Source: Trichosphaerium sp. ATCC 40318
Lineage: Eukaryota; Discosea; Flabellinia; Trichosidae
Reading direction: 5' to 3'
NCBI GenBank assembly: GCA_038496445.1
Contig: JALMLS010000455.1
Location: 620,001-684,000 of the forward strand
Length of the DNA stretch: 64,000 nucleotides
How positions within the stretch are numbered: position 1 is the stretch's first letter; the number at the start of each line of letters is the position of its first letter. Under the pieces are notes generated by a model. That model saw only the letters and a list, made by a program, of their open reading frames with translations. It did no database searches and was not told the origin of the DNA. Both the position numbers and the translations under genes were made by a program. Below are positions 33,023 through 44,792 of this stretch, one piece after another.

Positions 33023-33679
33023 CTTGTACTATTAACTGCGTTGACACTAGGTCCAGTACAGTCAGCGAAAACTCAGATTTTACGTGCGTATTTTGGTTTT
33101 CTGCTGTAGTTTTGAATTAGTGACTTTTAAAGTGTCCCTAGGGCTCGTGACTTAGTGGTCAGCGTTGAGATAGGTTCTACTCCAATCGGTTGTTTTTGTT
33201 GTTTCTTGTATCTTATAGAGGTAGTCCAGTGCCGGCTTAGCAGGCTTCCAAAATTTGTAACCGGCTAAGAAAGTGGGCTTAAATCAGAATTTTTTACGAA
33301 ATTGGAACTTTGGCAGTTTTTTTGGTTAGCCGGTTATACAACTTAAAAGGTGAACATTCTATAGCCGTTTTAAGTACGATATGCTTTCTAAACACTTAGT
33401 AATTGTCATGATGGATTACTGTCCAAAGTACACGTGCGAGCTGACATAGTACAGGAAGTGGTCTTGATCGCCTTTTGGAGTAGCTGTCAGCTAGACTCCC
33501 CTACTGTAATATCGTTGATTAAATAAGAATAAACCTTATCTTTACTTACTTATACGATTTCACCTTCTTATAATATATTATACGAAATCAAAATCATGTC
33601 AGAAATATACTCAGAAATAATGAAGCGTTTGCAATCTTTTTTTTTTTTGTATTTTTATTTCAACATTGGTGCTTCAGAA
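33023..33679. other. intergenic, no gene supported
   Basis: About 650 bp. A tRNA-like pair of boxes near 33148 and 33172 was examined and rejected. Short GCCGGCTTAGCAGG and GTAACCGGC elements repeat near 33230-33270 and again as GCCGGTT at 33330, forming possible small hairpins of unknown meaning. Confidence 0.4.
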
Positions 33680-34238
33680 CTAACAATTTCTATATAAGTA
33701 GTGCATTGCTCCATCATTATCCTTTATAACATATGCTTGATAGCAATAACCCACAGAGCTATGAAGTGATGCATCAAACATTGTAATGTACTTGATATTA
33801 AAAGCTTTAAAAAAGATGATGCTGTATTTCTTCTTCCTTGGTAGTGGTGGGTCAAAACAATACTATAGAGCAAAGAAACGTACCTTTAGGAAAACAACAG
33901 GTATCAACAGACCTCATAAATCCACTTTCTGACTTATCTTTTGGTATCTCTTTCCACGTGTCAACTGCATAAACTTGATCATCAAACCACTTTTGTAGTT
34001 CGTCTTCTGGCACCTCTTCTGTAAGTTTGTTGCTTGTATAAACGAATTTCGCTCCACTGAGTCCAGATTTATGATCAGTGATGTTATCCCATATATCACG
34101 CAAGTACAAAGCGCCGTTAACGAGTTTTTTTGTAGCGTCTTTAAATCGATGTGAAACAAGACAAAAGGTGCTAAAAGAAGTGTAACAGTCGTATTTAAGT
34201 ATATCAAAGAGTGTTTCGTTTGGTATGATGTTCATCAT
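33680..34238 (-). CDS. F-box-like protein, two or more exons
   Basis: The main exon reads MMNIIPNETLFDILKYDCY and then FSTFCLVSHRFKDATKKLV, the typical F-box start and second helix. A polar region follows (GLSGAKFVYTSNKLTEEVPE) and GFMRSVDTCCFPK before a GTACG donor. The last exon holds KYSIIFFKAFNIKYITMFDA, SSVGYCYQAYVIKD and a stop at 33680. The frame stays open upstream of the first Met to about 34310, so an upstream exon may exist. No substrate-binding domain is recognised. It is the first of three adjacent minus-strand F-box or jacalin-type loci. Confidence 0.6.
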
Positions 34239-34619
34239 ACCGATTAGTGTTGGAAATTGAGTGTGGCAGTTGATACGTTCTTCTTGCGTTAATTCTAGGC
34301 TCTCTACAACGTTTGTCTAAAAAACCGCTCATGTACTAAGTCAACGGGATTAAGCTCACACTGCAAATTCGGGTTGTGCGTCATCAATTAGGCGTGTAAC
34401 ATTAGAAATTTTTAACTAAATGTAAGATCTATACTATGAGATGACTTGTCAGTACACAGGGTAACATATTTGTGTATCAAGACAGTGGCTGGTGTACTTA
34501 ACATTGCTTCACAACAAACTGTAGGGCAATAAAATTAAGGGCTTGTGTACACTTCTGCGTATCAGACAACAAATAGAACAGAGTACATTACAATTTATAA
34601 ATAAAGTATTTACATGGCT

Positions 34620-35371
34620 TCACTGGGCCGTCCCACATGTACTCCCATAAGGACCATATGTTCTTTTGTTGGTAATAAAAGAAACCTTGTCTACAATCCA
34701 ACCTCTTCGAACTGGAATACTCAACACTTCTTCATCTTGCTCAAGTACTATTTCATATATCTTGTCTGTGCCGAATTTAGCACCTTGTTCTACCACTGTG
34801 TTAGTCATAGCACAACAACAAATGTTACAACTTACCAATACTAGAGCCATCATCAAAGGAAAGGCCTATTAATAAACTTTTGATTAGTACAGCTTTGAAA
34901 CAGGTGATGTTTAAATAGGTACTTACAAATGTAACTTATGTAATTTGTCACAACTAGCTCTATTTTAGTCATCTTTGGGTATCCACCCTTACTAGCAGTA
35001 CCTAAGGTAACCAGGATCCACTGGGAGTTGTGTGTATTGCATCCATCAAGTTGATTTCGGTTTGTAAGGTGGTACGTGGTTCCTTTCCATGAGAATGTTA
35101 TCTCTTCTTCAATACCATCCTTGTTTCTATTCTTGAATGTAAGATTTGTTGCTTTTTCTCCATTCACTTTCAGCCAACTTATTGACGTTTTGGCCCAACT
35201 GCTTAGCACGTGTTTTTACAAGTACAACGAATTTGATGGAACGCCAGTTTTCTTTTGGGATGTATTTATCACGTGGGAAATAATTTCTGATACCTTGGTG
35301 AGCTTAAAACAAGCTGTTATTGTCAAATCCCCGAACGTGTAAGTGTATGTGTAATCACCGCCTTTGCTCAT
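34620..35371 (-). pseudogene. chimeric jacalin-type gene, probably a pseudogene
   Basis: The first half (35066-35371) matches the gene at 39508 nearly base for base: MSKGGDYTYTYTFGDLTIT and then WLKVNGEKATNLTFKNRN. The second half (34620-35000) matches the F-box/jacalin gene at 36147-37665: YPKMTKIELVVTNYISYIC, EEVLSIPVRRGWIVDKV and FITNKRTYGPYG. Compared with the 39508 gene, 14 bases including the first intron's acceptor are missing. The nearest AG sites put the next exon out of frame and reach a stop within about 20 codons. The jacalin end is also cut short (STCGTAQ). It therefore looks like a non-functional fusion of two neighbours, unless an unusual splice rescues it. Confidence 0.7.
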
Positions 35372-35404
35372 CTTTTAATGGTTGTAAGAGTAGTTGTTTG
35401 TATG
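35066..35404 (-). repeat. inverted duplicate arm, matches 39475-39835
   Basis: This block is nearly identical to the reverse complement of 39475-39835. It covers the upstream region, first exon, first intron and part of exon 2 of the 39508 gene, with scattered substitutions and a 14-base deletion at the intron 3' end. Confidence 0.88.
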
Positions 35405-36146
35405 TCAGCGTGTATCTTAGTTATGCTAACAGTGATGTTATCATAACCGTCTATTATTTAAAAGATTACTGGCCTATTTTTTTTAGAAAGTGTTCAATTA
35501 ACACAAACTACGCTTTGGTGTCACGTGAAGATTTTCTAATATTCTCGGCCTATATCCATTTTCTAAATGCTGTTAATGTATCTCAGACTTCTATTGATAA
35601 GTTCTAGACTGCAAACTGACAGCTAAATGTATTCACTAAACGCAAAAAATGTGAATTTATTTGGTTTTGGTGATATCTTTGCTTAAACAATAAAGCATTG
35701 AGTTGTCCTAAGTGTCATCGTGGTCTGTTTTTGATTGAACAAAGTTGAGTTTATAGCACGAGTATTTGGCTAAAACGTATCGACTATTTGAGTGCAGTAC
35801 GCAAGATATTTTAAATAGGATTAAATATCAAGTTCAAAAACAACTTGTCTGTCTGTAGCTTATTTATCTTATCTATATTTATTTCAAATGTATGATAACT
35901 ATTTATGTATGCAGAAACAGGGACATGTCAGTGAAGATATCTTTTGCAGTATGAATGTCCTGCAAGATTGCCTTTTGATTTCCAATAAGTAAAAGTCAAT
36001 GCAACTAGCACGTGGTTGAATGGCAACAGGGACACAACTTGCATAGGTTTGGCCTTTAAAAGGGTACACGACCGTATACACTATGGTTAGTGTTTAACTG
36101 GTCTTTATTTGTGAGTACAAGAGAGGGTTTATAAACTTCAGGTGAA
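35405..36146. other. intergenic, AT-rich
   Basis: About 740 bp between the chimeric pseudogene and the 3' end of the F-box/jacalin gene. Several short open frames occur, none with motifs. CACGTG is present near 35521 and 36009. Confidence 0.45.
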
Positions 36147-37665
36147 TCAACAAGCATTATGTAAAATACCTTTTGGTGAAACAAACATCACGTTTAAGGT
36201 ACTAACACAAAACCTGCCATTAAATCGCTTTTTGTTCATTGTAATACCAGCAATATTTCCCTTTAAGGCTTCTACTGGTTTACCACCAAGTCCTCCATAA
36301 GGACCGTATGTTCTTTTGTTGGTAATAAAAGCAACCCTGTCTACAATCCAACCTCTTCGAACTGGAATACTCAACACTTCTTCATCTTGTTCAAGTACTA
36401 TTTCACTTATATTGTCTGTAATCAGTTTAGTGCCTTGCTCTGCATTGTGTTGTTAGTAGCCAAGGTAAACTATAAGATGGACATACCGACCACTGAGCCA
36501 TCATCAAAGAAGAAACCTATACAAGAAATCAGCAAAAAACTTCAAAAATATCCTTTAGAAATAGGATGCAGCGATAGCCTTTTGCACTAATTGTGCGTAC
36601 AAATGTAGTATACATATGTTGTTGCAACAATATGTATTTTAGTGATCTTGGGGTATCCCATCATCATAACAATTGGGTCTTCCCAAAAGACAGGGTGAAA
36701 CCTTTTGTTCCCCTGAAAAGCTGTATCCTCTGTACATCTTAAACCAACAAGAAAACGACCAGAATGTTCAGATTCTGTCCCACCGTATGCTAAGTATGTT
36801 AATCTACTTGGTACATTCATACTCCTTTCTCACTCGCTGCTAAAAAAAACCGAATTTCAAAAAAAAGACTGTCTATTGTTAAAAACAATATGGTTCACGT
36901 GACTTATAAGATGATTTAACACTTTGTCCAACAATAATAATAATCACGTACGTTTACCAAATCTCAGTTTCCTGGCCATGTTTGTGACAAATTCAAGTCT
37001 GACTACAAGAAAGAAGTAAATAAAAACAATTGTTTAACTTGAACATTTACATAGAGTGTCAAACTGTCCAATATTAACTTTCGTTATTGACTCTCCTTGC
37101 ATAAGACGGTGAACCCTTCCGTAGTTTTCTAACCGCTGGTGCTCCATTCTTTGAAGAGCTAGAAGAGGCATCGCATCACCATATTCAAGTGTTGACAAAA
37201 TAAACTTTGGTCGATTCAGCAGAGACTCAGTACGTGATTGCAACGCCTAAAACGTACTTAGCAACCCATATACAACTATGCTCCGTGTTAAAACCATCAC
37301 AAATTTACCATAAAGATAGAAATCAATGTTTAACTTACTTTTCTCCAAGAAAATCCAGTATCCAGTTTAAGACCTTTCACCACGTGTCTTTAAACGAAAA
37401 TAATTTAACAAAGTGACAGTTGCGCTTATAGCACGTACCCCTCACGGTTTAATATTACATGGTACAAGTGCTTCCATATTCTGTCGTTTTGCACACGAGA
37501 CAACATCAATTTGCTTGTCAACCCAAAATTAAGCAATGAAGGCAAATTATCAGCAAAGAAGTACGTTATTTCTTCTATAATTTCTCCAGGAAGCATACCA
37601 AATACCGGTTCGTTATAGGATACCTCAGGTACCTTTAAAACCTTTTCTTGAGAGCAGATGGACAT
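36147..37665 (-). CDS. F-box protein with jacalin-like lectin domain
   Basis: Exon 1 reads MSICSQEKVLKVPEVSYNE and FGMLPGEIIEEITYFFADN, then LPSLLNFGLTSKLMLSRVQN, an F-box. The next exon has ALQSRTESLLNRP and a helical region (LLALQRMEHQRLENYGRVHR). A short exon gives RLEFVTNMARKLRF. The C-terminal half begins LTYLAYGGTESEHSGRF and continues YPKITKIHIVATTYVYYIC, EEVLSIPVRRGWIVDRVAF, then TNKRTYGPYGGLGG, which strongly resembles the jacalin repeat T-N-K-x-T-Y-G-P-Y-G. The end (about 36147-36230) is less certain. F-box plus lectin suggests ubiquitin-ligase recognition of glycosylated targets, as known for FBXO2-type proteins of a different fold; that is inference. Confidence 0.68.
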
Positions 37666-37893
37666 TTATATTGGCATTAACAAAAAATGAAAAAAGAAGA
37701 ACAAAGACTGTCTTAACTACCTTTGACAGGTACATTTTTCGGCTTATAAAGCAACTTCATTATAGAGTTATTCGATTGAGAGAAGTCCTTGCTCAGATCA
37801 CGTGTTACAAAGTGACTTATTCGCATAAGTCTTTTACCTAAATTTTATTAGTCAATTACTGAGTTCATACGCAACCTAAACTACGCAAAACGT

Positions 37894-38971
37894 ATGTTGA
37901 GATACACTGTATTGTCTAGAGCACGTACAGGTACAATAAGGCAGAAAAATATCCGTTATTGTAGTACAACTGCCACAGACGCTAAAGAAGTAAAGTACGT
38001 TACTGTTTTACCATATAATGGCGTTTGGTGTTAAATAAGGAGTAGTGTCGATCAATTGAAGGAAAATATATTGGACGCGTCTCTAAAACACGTACCAAAG
38101 CTTGGTTGGACATTACACGCGCTACAACAAGTAATTAAACAAATAATACATTCTCTCTTACGTAACTTATTCAGGGCGCACAAGACGCTGGTAATTCGCG
38201 TGTACTACACGGTTTATTCCCAAATGGCCCAGTTGATCTCGTAGAACACTTCGTTCACACAGCAAATAAGCGTGTAGCTAACAAACTAAGCGAACTGCCA
38301 TTAGAAGAGTACGTATTGGGTTTTAGACGCTCACCAAAGAAAAAAAAATCAAAACGCAATTAACCCTGTTGTTTCAAGGATGCCATTGAATCAGCGTATT
38401 AAAACAGCGATTAAATCGCGTCTCGAAGAAAATATTCCATACGTCAGTCGTTGGCATGAAGCACTCGGTTTGTGTGTTGCATCTGGCCCTTTTAAGGCAT
38501 GTGGTATAGCAAGCACAGCTCTAGCAATGGTAGACGAGATTGCTCACGCATCTACAATCAATCCTCTTGCAGATTCAAGCGTATGTTTGACACCTCTTTC
38601 GGACTACTTTTTTCCTTCTTCTTATTTGACGTCCCTCGGTTCTAAACTATTATAGGTCGATTGGTACGCCAAGCGCGCTATTGTTGCCGGTATTTACGCA
38701 AACACAGGTACGGTTTTAAGGTGACAGAATTGCAGTTTTTCAAATTTATTTATTTTCTTTCCCTGACTTGCGAAGAATCACGTTTTTAACGCTTCTTGTA
38801 GAACTGTACTTTATGCAAGATACCTCAGAGAATTATACAGCAACATGGGAGTTTTTAGACCGTAGAATTGAAGATGCTATTGCGCTTACAAGAGGGAAAA
38901 CAGAACTCGAAAATATGGCAAATATGGCTTCTAAAATGGTTTATTCAACAGTATTCAGTGCTGCCAAGTAA
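37894..38971 (+). CDS. COQ9: ubiquinone biosynthesis protein COQ9
   Basis: COQ9 binds lipid and presents ubiquinone intermediates to COQ7 on the mitochondrial inner membrane. The N-terminus MLRYTVLSRARTGTIRQKN is Arg-rich and free of acids, as in mitochondrial presequences. Exons then read LKENILDASLKHVPKLGWT, SRVLHGLFPNGPVDLVEHF, MPLNQRIKTAIKSRLEENI and SRWHEALGLCVASG. The family signature follows: VDWYAKRAIVAGIYANT joined to ELYFMQDTSENYTATWEFL and DRRIEDAI. The stop is at 38969-38971. Five introns all keep the frame. The length (about 250 aa) and all landmarks fit the family. Confidence 0.92.
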
Positions 38972-39507
38972 AAAGAAGAAAAAAGAAAGATACAATGTAA
39001 TACAACAAAAAGCATAACTAGAAACGTATCTATTGTAAATAAAGACGCACACAGTACTTAAGAGATGATCAACTTCAATAACTTTACTAACAACAGCCAG
39101 TGTTGCATTAACACTACGCAGTTGTTAGACTACGAATACCCTTAAACATATTTTCTCTAGACCAATGAAACCTTATCCTACATTTTCCTCCAACGTTGGT
39201 AACACGTGTTTGTGTCTTGAGCCATTGAACAGACGAGTTAGCTGTTTGTGTTTGTATTCAGCATTCCACAATTCGCTGATTTTGGCAACGCCTGTTTTGT
39301 TACCTTAACAAGTGTAAAACTGTGGATAGCCTGTTTTGTTCATTTAAGCAAAAGGGATAACGGAGTGTCAAAAAATAAATTGTACTCAAATTTCTGATTA
39401 GCTGAATAAACCTGTCGGTCAACGGCAATACTGTTGTTTTGATAACGGCACAGTAAGCATAAATCAAATACACACATACAAACAACTACTCTTACAACCA
39501 TTAAAAG
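38972..39507. other. intergenic; includes start of the inverted duplicate
   Basis: No gene recognised. The last 30 bases (from 39475) belong to the duplicated arm upstream of the next gene, so the copied block includes promoter-proximal DNA. Confidence 0.5.
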
Positions 39508-39835
39508 ATGAGCAAAGGCGGTGATTACACATACACTTACACGTTCGGGGATTTGACAATAACAGCTTGTTTTAAGCTCACCAAGGTATCAGAAATTATT
39601 TCCCACGTGATGAATACGTCCCGAAAGAAACTACATCCCGTCAGATTCTTTTCGTTGTACTTGTATAAAAACACGTGCTAAGCTTCAAATGTAGGGAAGT
39701 TGGGCCAAAACGTCAATAAATTGGCTTAAAGTGAATGGAGAAAAAGCAACAAATCTTACATTCAAGAATAGAAACAAGGATGGTATTGAAGAAGAGATAA
39801 CATTCTCATGGAAAGGAACCACGTACTACCTTACC
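39475..39835 (+). repeat. inverted duplicate arm, matches 35066-35404
   Basis: This is the reverse-complement partner of 35066-35404 and lies about 4 kb away. It contains the intact intron acceptor that the other copy lacks, so it is the likely parent copy. Confidence 0.88.
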
Positions 39836-40449
39836 TGGATCAGTGTTCTTGGTAAATGGATGTTCTCTACAGAACGTTCAATGGCTCCTGGTAACAGCAA
39901 CGGCGATAGCAATGCAGGAAACAAGACTGTTTGTCCTGTACCAGGCACTGGCAGTTCTGGCCAATTTGGAAAGCTTTTCGAAGGAGAAGGACGTAGACCA
40001 ACCACTGATGATCCTATTAAATGGCGTCGTTATGAAATAACTGCTGTTAAGTATGATGGAGTTGTTCATGATCATCCACGTATTCAAATTACTTTTAACA
40101 CAAAAGGTAAATTGCTTAATTGTTAGCTTGTTTTTTCTTACTGTGTTAAGGTCATCTCATTGATAAGACAAGTTCTGACAAGAGCAAGAAGGTAATAGCC
40201 ATCAACACTGCTACTTTGGCTAAGATTGATTTGTACGGTGTAAACCACTGGGCTTGGCCAGGTGGTAACGGAAGTATTCAAGGTAAAATAACTATTTCTA
40301 CACACATAAAAGACTTCTGAACTAACGTATTATTTCCAGGTTTCTACGTTTGGCCAGTTGATAAAGAAGACCAATGGGCTGGTAAAAAGGATGAAGTGAT
40401 GAAATTCTTTGCGCCTGGTACAACAGTAGAAGTTGGTGAAGTAGAGTAA
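39508..40449 (+). CDS. hypothetical beta-rich protein (parent of the chimera)
   Basis: Four exons encode about 265 residues. Exon 1 is MSKGGDYTYTYTFGDLTITA plus CFKLTK. Exon 2 opens GSWAKTSINWLKVNGEKATN and continues EEITFSWKGTTYYLTWISVL. A Gly/Ser-rich loop (GNSNGDSNAGNK) lies before GQFGKLFEGEGRRPTTDDP and IKWRRYEITAVKYDG. Exon 3 has SKKVIAINTATLAKIDLYG and HWAWPGGNGSIQ. Exon 4 reads GFYVWPVDKEDQWAGK and ends VEVGEVE. Alternating polar and hydrophobic residues imply a mostly beta protein. There is no signal peptide or TM segment. I do not recognise the family. Its first half was copied into the chimeric locus at 34.6-35.4 kb. Confidence 0.75.
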
Positions 40450-40842
40450 ACAAGAAAAAAACAAGTTACTTTACATAATTATGTTTACAATAAAGCAATT
40501 GTTATGGTCACTCTAGTGTACTCATGACGAATCAATGTCAACCATAATCTCAAGCTCATATTACAGCTGTATGGTGCTAAGGTTCGTCTCACGGATACAA
40601 CCAAGTTTGTACCACGTTGAACTTCAATGCACTTTGTGATAGTATTGCAAAGCAACGTAATTATGGTGTAATAGTTTTCGGCTGTATTGGGTGATAACGT
40701 TCAAATTTCAAGAAAAAATTTGACGTTTTGTAAAGTATTTTCTTCTTTTCGTTGAATGTAAAGGTTGGCGTATTTTAAGGCATAGCTCGTTTTAAAATAA
40801 TAAAGGACATACACAGCAACGCACTCTGAGTGACTTCATCTC
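40450..40842. other. intergenic
   Basis: Short spacer with an AATAAAG poly(A)-like site near 40490. Nothing else recognised. Confidence 0.5.
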
Positions 40843-42907
40843 ATGGAACCTACCACAGAACTATTACCTGCTTCAGACTTTGATAATGACAGTGCCAGTG
40901 ATTCAAATGAGCTTCCTCGTAAGAAACACTGGCTAAGCAAGCGATTTTCATGGGTACGCGGAACAACCGGTGGCGATTGGAATAATTTAACCAACTGTTA
41001 TCCTAATAGGTCCCAACATCTCAAAGAGAGCTTGCAATCGCCGAGAAAGCGGTATTAGCAGGTACTATTTTGATTCAAAACCGAAAAACTGTGTTTCGCC
41101 TTCGCAAAAGTGCTGTAACGAACAGCCTACGCGAAGTACACGCTATAGCAACATTACACGTTTCTTCTAGAAATGGCGTACTAAAAGTCATAAAATAGGT
41201 TTGAAAGAGCCTTACAAGCTTACCGATGTACAAGTAGGACCAAATATAATACAGTAAGTTGATAACTCAAAAAAGGGTCAAACGTTTCTCCGCGAAATCG
41301 AGTTTTTTCATTTTCGACAAACAATTCCAAATCATCACTTACCCTTGCGTCTAGTACATTGACAATGGGGTCAGGACCACCAATGGTACTCGTACATGGG
41401 TTTGGTGGAGGTGTAGCGACTTGGTTAAGGTACTGAAACACCAGTCTTGTCACGTTTTTGAGAAACTGATTAAAAAAAAATTAGTAACTTGGACGACTTG
41501 TCACAACATTTTACTGTTTATGCAATTGATGTACTCGGTTTTGCCCGTTCATCGCGCCCTTTGTATAAGGTACTTACTTATCTTGGCGTATACAAGCTCA
41601 CATAAAGTTAATTAAATAGGGTAAGACAGTGGAAGATGCTGAAGACTTTTTTGTCCAGCCATTAGAAGATTGGAGAAAAGCAATTGGTTTGGAAGAAAAG
41701 TTTTACTTGATGGGTATCTATTTGTTTGTCTTTTACTTTATATCTCTTATACTTGTTATTAGGACATTCTCTTGGTTCTTATATATGTGCTGTATACTCA
41801 TTCAGGTATCCAGAGAAAATAGAAAGGCTTGTTCTCGCAGATCCATGGGGAGGTACGTATTCAGTTTAACAAGTTTTTGACGTTCTTTCATGTGACACCT
41901 GGTTGTCACGTTTCTTTTTATTTAGTTTACAGATTTTACTTACTTATCGTTATTAGTTCCTAAGCGCCCTAATGATGCAGGCCAAGGAGGTTCATTTGGA
42001 AGGCGTATAATAGTCAAAACATTTACAAAAGTATTTTCTCCTCTAGCTCTTTTACGATTTGCTGGTCCTTATGGTACGTCTTTATAAATACTTTCCAAAC
42101 CATGATAAAAATGTATTCTAATTGGTTTTTTAGGTCCAGGAATGGGTAAGACAATTCTCTTTGAATTGACATTGTAGTTTATTTTATTGACTTTTTTTTT
42201 TGTAGTTACTAAAATTAGAAGTGATTTGGTTGTAAAATGGGATCATTTGATACCAGCTGATGTTATTGGAAAGTACATTTTCCATTGTAATGCTCAAACT
42301 ACAGGCTCGGGTGATGGCGCTTTTAATGAACTACAGATACCAATTGCGTAAGTTTGTTGGCGAGCAAAAAAATATATCATTTTGGCATTCATATCTCGTA
42401 CTTACTTGATCCATAGGTGGGCTAAGGCTCCTCTTTGTGATAGACTTGTTAATAGAAAGGATAATGTACCACTTACATTTATATACGGTGTTGTACGTTA
42501 CCAAGAGATAAAAGAAGTTCTGAAACAGAAAAACTTTTCGGAAAACCACAATTGCCATTTCAGTGTTGTAGATTCTCATTTTTTTCTAGAGCTCATGGAT
42601 GAATCCACAAGCAACTCTTGATATTCTTTCAGACTTGGAAGGATCTGTAGATTTTTATGCTTTAGACGGGTATGTACAAGACAGTTGTAGCAACAAAGGA
42701 AAAAACAAAAAAAATCATTTGTTCGTCGACAACCCATAATTCGATCGCATTTTGTTATTTTGTTCTCATTGATTGTTTAGAAGTCATCACGTGTATGCTG
42801 ATGCTTGGAAGAGTTTTAATGAAGTTGTTATATCAACGTGTTTACGGTTACCTGTACCAGACGACTTGGATATGCTCAGAGCGAAAATTGTTCGTGACGA
42901 CGAATAG
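40843..42907 (+). CDS. alpha/beta hydrolase of the ABHD4/ABHD5 (CGI-58) family
   Basis: The start MEPTTELLPASDFDNDSASD leads through several short exons. The oxyanion strand is GPPMVLVHGFGGGVATWL near 41375. Then come VYAIDVLGFARSSRPLY and DFFVQPLEDWRKAIGLEE. The nucleophile elbow is split by an intron and joins as LMG plus HSLGSYICAVYSFRYPEK, giving G-H-S-L-G with a Ser. LVLADPWG, RFAGPYGPGMVTKIRSDLV and CNAQTTGSGDGAFNEL follow. The C-terminus has DFYALDGSHHVYADAWKSF, which holds the catalytic His and the H-x4-D motif of this family, and ends RDDE at 42905-42907. ABHD4 and ABHD5 act in N-acylphospholipid and triglyceride metabolism. Retention of Ser favours an active ABHD4-like hydrolase. 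Confidence 0.87.
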
Positions 42908-43119
42908 CTCATTTTTTCAAAAGAAAAAAAATTATGTACAAAATAATAAATACTAGCCTCTATGGATTTTTTGAGAAGTAAATGGCGTCTCCAGCGCAGG
43001 TGACGTTTTTTCAATCTGTTTCTTTTCTTTCACATCTTTTTTACTTTTCGCAACCAATCACGGCTGCTTATTAGCCCATACAAAAAGATTTTTAGCACGA
43101 GCTTTTAATCTGTTGTAAA

Positions 43120-44138
43120 ATGAGCGTTAAACAAAAAGTAAGTTTTAACACTGCTAAATCTGTTATTCTTTGGTATTAACATGGTCTAGGGACGCTCCAG
43201 TTCGCGTAAGCGGAAAACCAGTAAAGGAAGAAGGTAAGTCATCTCAATTTGCTTATTGGCGTCTATGTTGATCATTTTTTGATGCTAACTTGATTTAGCA
43301 GCACTCCAAAGCAAATTAAAGTTATTCGACCAAATCGTTGGGCAGGTACGTTACATTACCTACGCATACGCGTCATTACGTTACTCCACAAAACATTTAT
43401 TACAAGTTTTGTACACCAAAAAAACGGCTCGTAGTTACCCCGTCCTCACCTTTCTAGTTATCAAGAGCTGCTCTAACGTGGTTATTAGGTGGAGACTTCG
43501 AAACACCACCATCTGCTGCTCAACTGCCTGTTCCATCCTTTACGACGCCTCAGTCGCCTTCTAAAGTCTACTACAGCGCGGAATTACCAGCGACAGACAC
43601 AAAACCCCAAAGAGCATTTCGGTATGATCAACATTTACAGCTCCAATTGCGCCCAAGGCGTACAAACTTGCTACCAAGCGCTGTGCACATCTTTTGGATT
43701 TTTTTTTAAATTGCTGACTCTGAAGTACTTACTCGTCATCCAGTGCTATCCCTCAGCGTACTCAGAGATCCTACAGTGCTCCAAACTCACCTGTAGATTA
43801 CCATGGAGGCCATGCAAGTCTTACAACAACAGAACAAGTCCAACTAAACTTGAATAATCTTTTGCTCCAAATGAACAGCAATGATCAGAGTGATCCTCTA
43901 TTGCAGCAAAACTATCCTCCACAAGGGCAACACGCATACTTCAACTCACCTCCACCACTACAGTACGTTTACGAGTGTTTTAAAGCGACCCAGAAGCGAT
44001 TTCTACAAACTAACATATAACTTTTGTTACAGGCCTCAGTTCAACCACTCAAACTCTTATCCTCAACACCACGGCTATAACAATCAACCAGGACACAGAG
44101 TCGCTATGCCTTACCATGTTGTCGCACACGGACAGTAA
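43120..44138 (+). CDS. PNRC-like short-linear-motif protein, candidate decapping enhancer
   Basis: The start MSVKQKGRSSSRKRKTSKGR is basic. The next exons join as STPKQIKVIRPNRWAGG and DFETPPSAAQLPVPSF. This A-G-x-x-F-x-x-P-x-A-x-x-L-P-x-P-x-F arrangement is the signature of PNRC proteins, in which the LPxPxF part binds the DCP1 EVH1 domain and activates mRNA decapping. The remainder is disordered: Gln/Asn/Pro-rich with LNNLLLQMNSND, QQNYPPQGQHAYFNSPPP and HHGYNNQPGHRVAMPYHVV, ending AHGQ at 44138. One helix (QLNLNNLLLQM) may be another binding motif. The assignment rests on the linear motif and general build, so it is moderate. Confidence 0.65.
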
Positions 44139-44792
44139 GATATCCTTTACGTTGAGCCTTTAAAATAACTCTGAATGGCTCACGGATTGGATGAAGAAAA
44201 GAGGAAAAAAAACTTCTTGAAACAAGTTTTTTACAAAGGTCCCAATTGACTTCAATCTCTTTTCTTTTGGGTTTTATTTTTCACATGACAATACACGTGT
44301 TGTTTGTGAAGAATATTTTGGGTTGAGTATTAGGCTTAGTACTCAATATAATGGGCATTTTGTTAGTAATTAGACACTTAAAAGAAACAGCAATTTCGAA
44401 AAAAAAATTATTTCGTGTTGTTGCTTTCTTTTGTTTTTGTGTGTTTTAATTATTATCTTATGAAGGGCAAGTGCTAGTGTGGTGTGCGTGGTTTAAAAGC
44501 CTTGCCTTTTAACATTTAATTCAATAAAATATCTTTCTTGTCTATGAAGCCAAGTCTATTTTGTTTCGAAGAACTTTTATGTCACAACAACGCGAAGTTG
44601 ATTTCACGTGACAACAACAACAATCAGAATCCGAGGTTTTTTTCAACGTCATAGACCTTATGTATTATTCGTTGCTAAAGCTGTATTTTCAAGGTGTAGG
44701 TAAAGCGAAGAATTTGAACTATGTAACAAAGGTAAACCATTTAATTTTTACAAGTTCATTGGTCTATTTAAGTATGTAACCTACAAATGTTT
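44139..44792. other. intergenic between convergent genes
   Basis: T-rich sequence with AATAAAAT near 44524 and CACGTG at 44295 and 44606. No ORF or RNA recognised. Confidence 0.5.

Noticed and set aside
33140-33195. tRNA-like A box (TGACTTAGTGG) and B box (GGTTCTACTCC)
   Set aside because: The boxes are only 24 bases apart, too close for an anticodon arm, and the expected acceptor stem does not pair.
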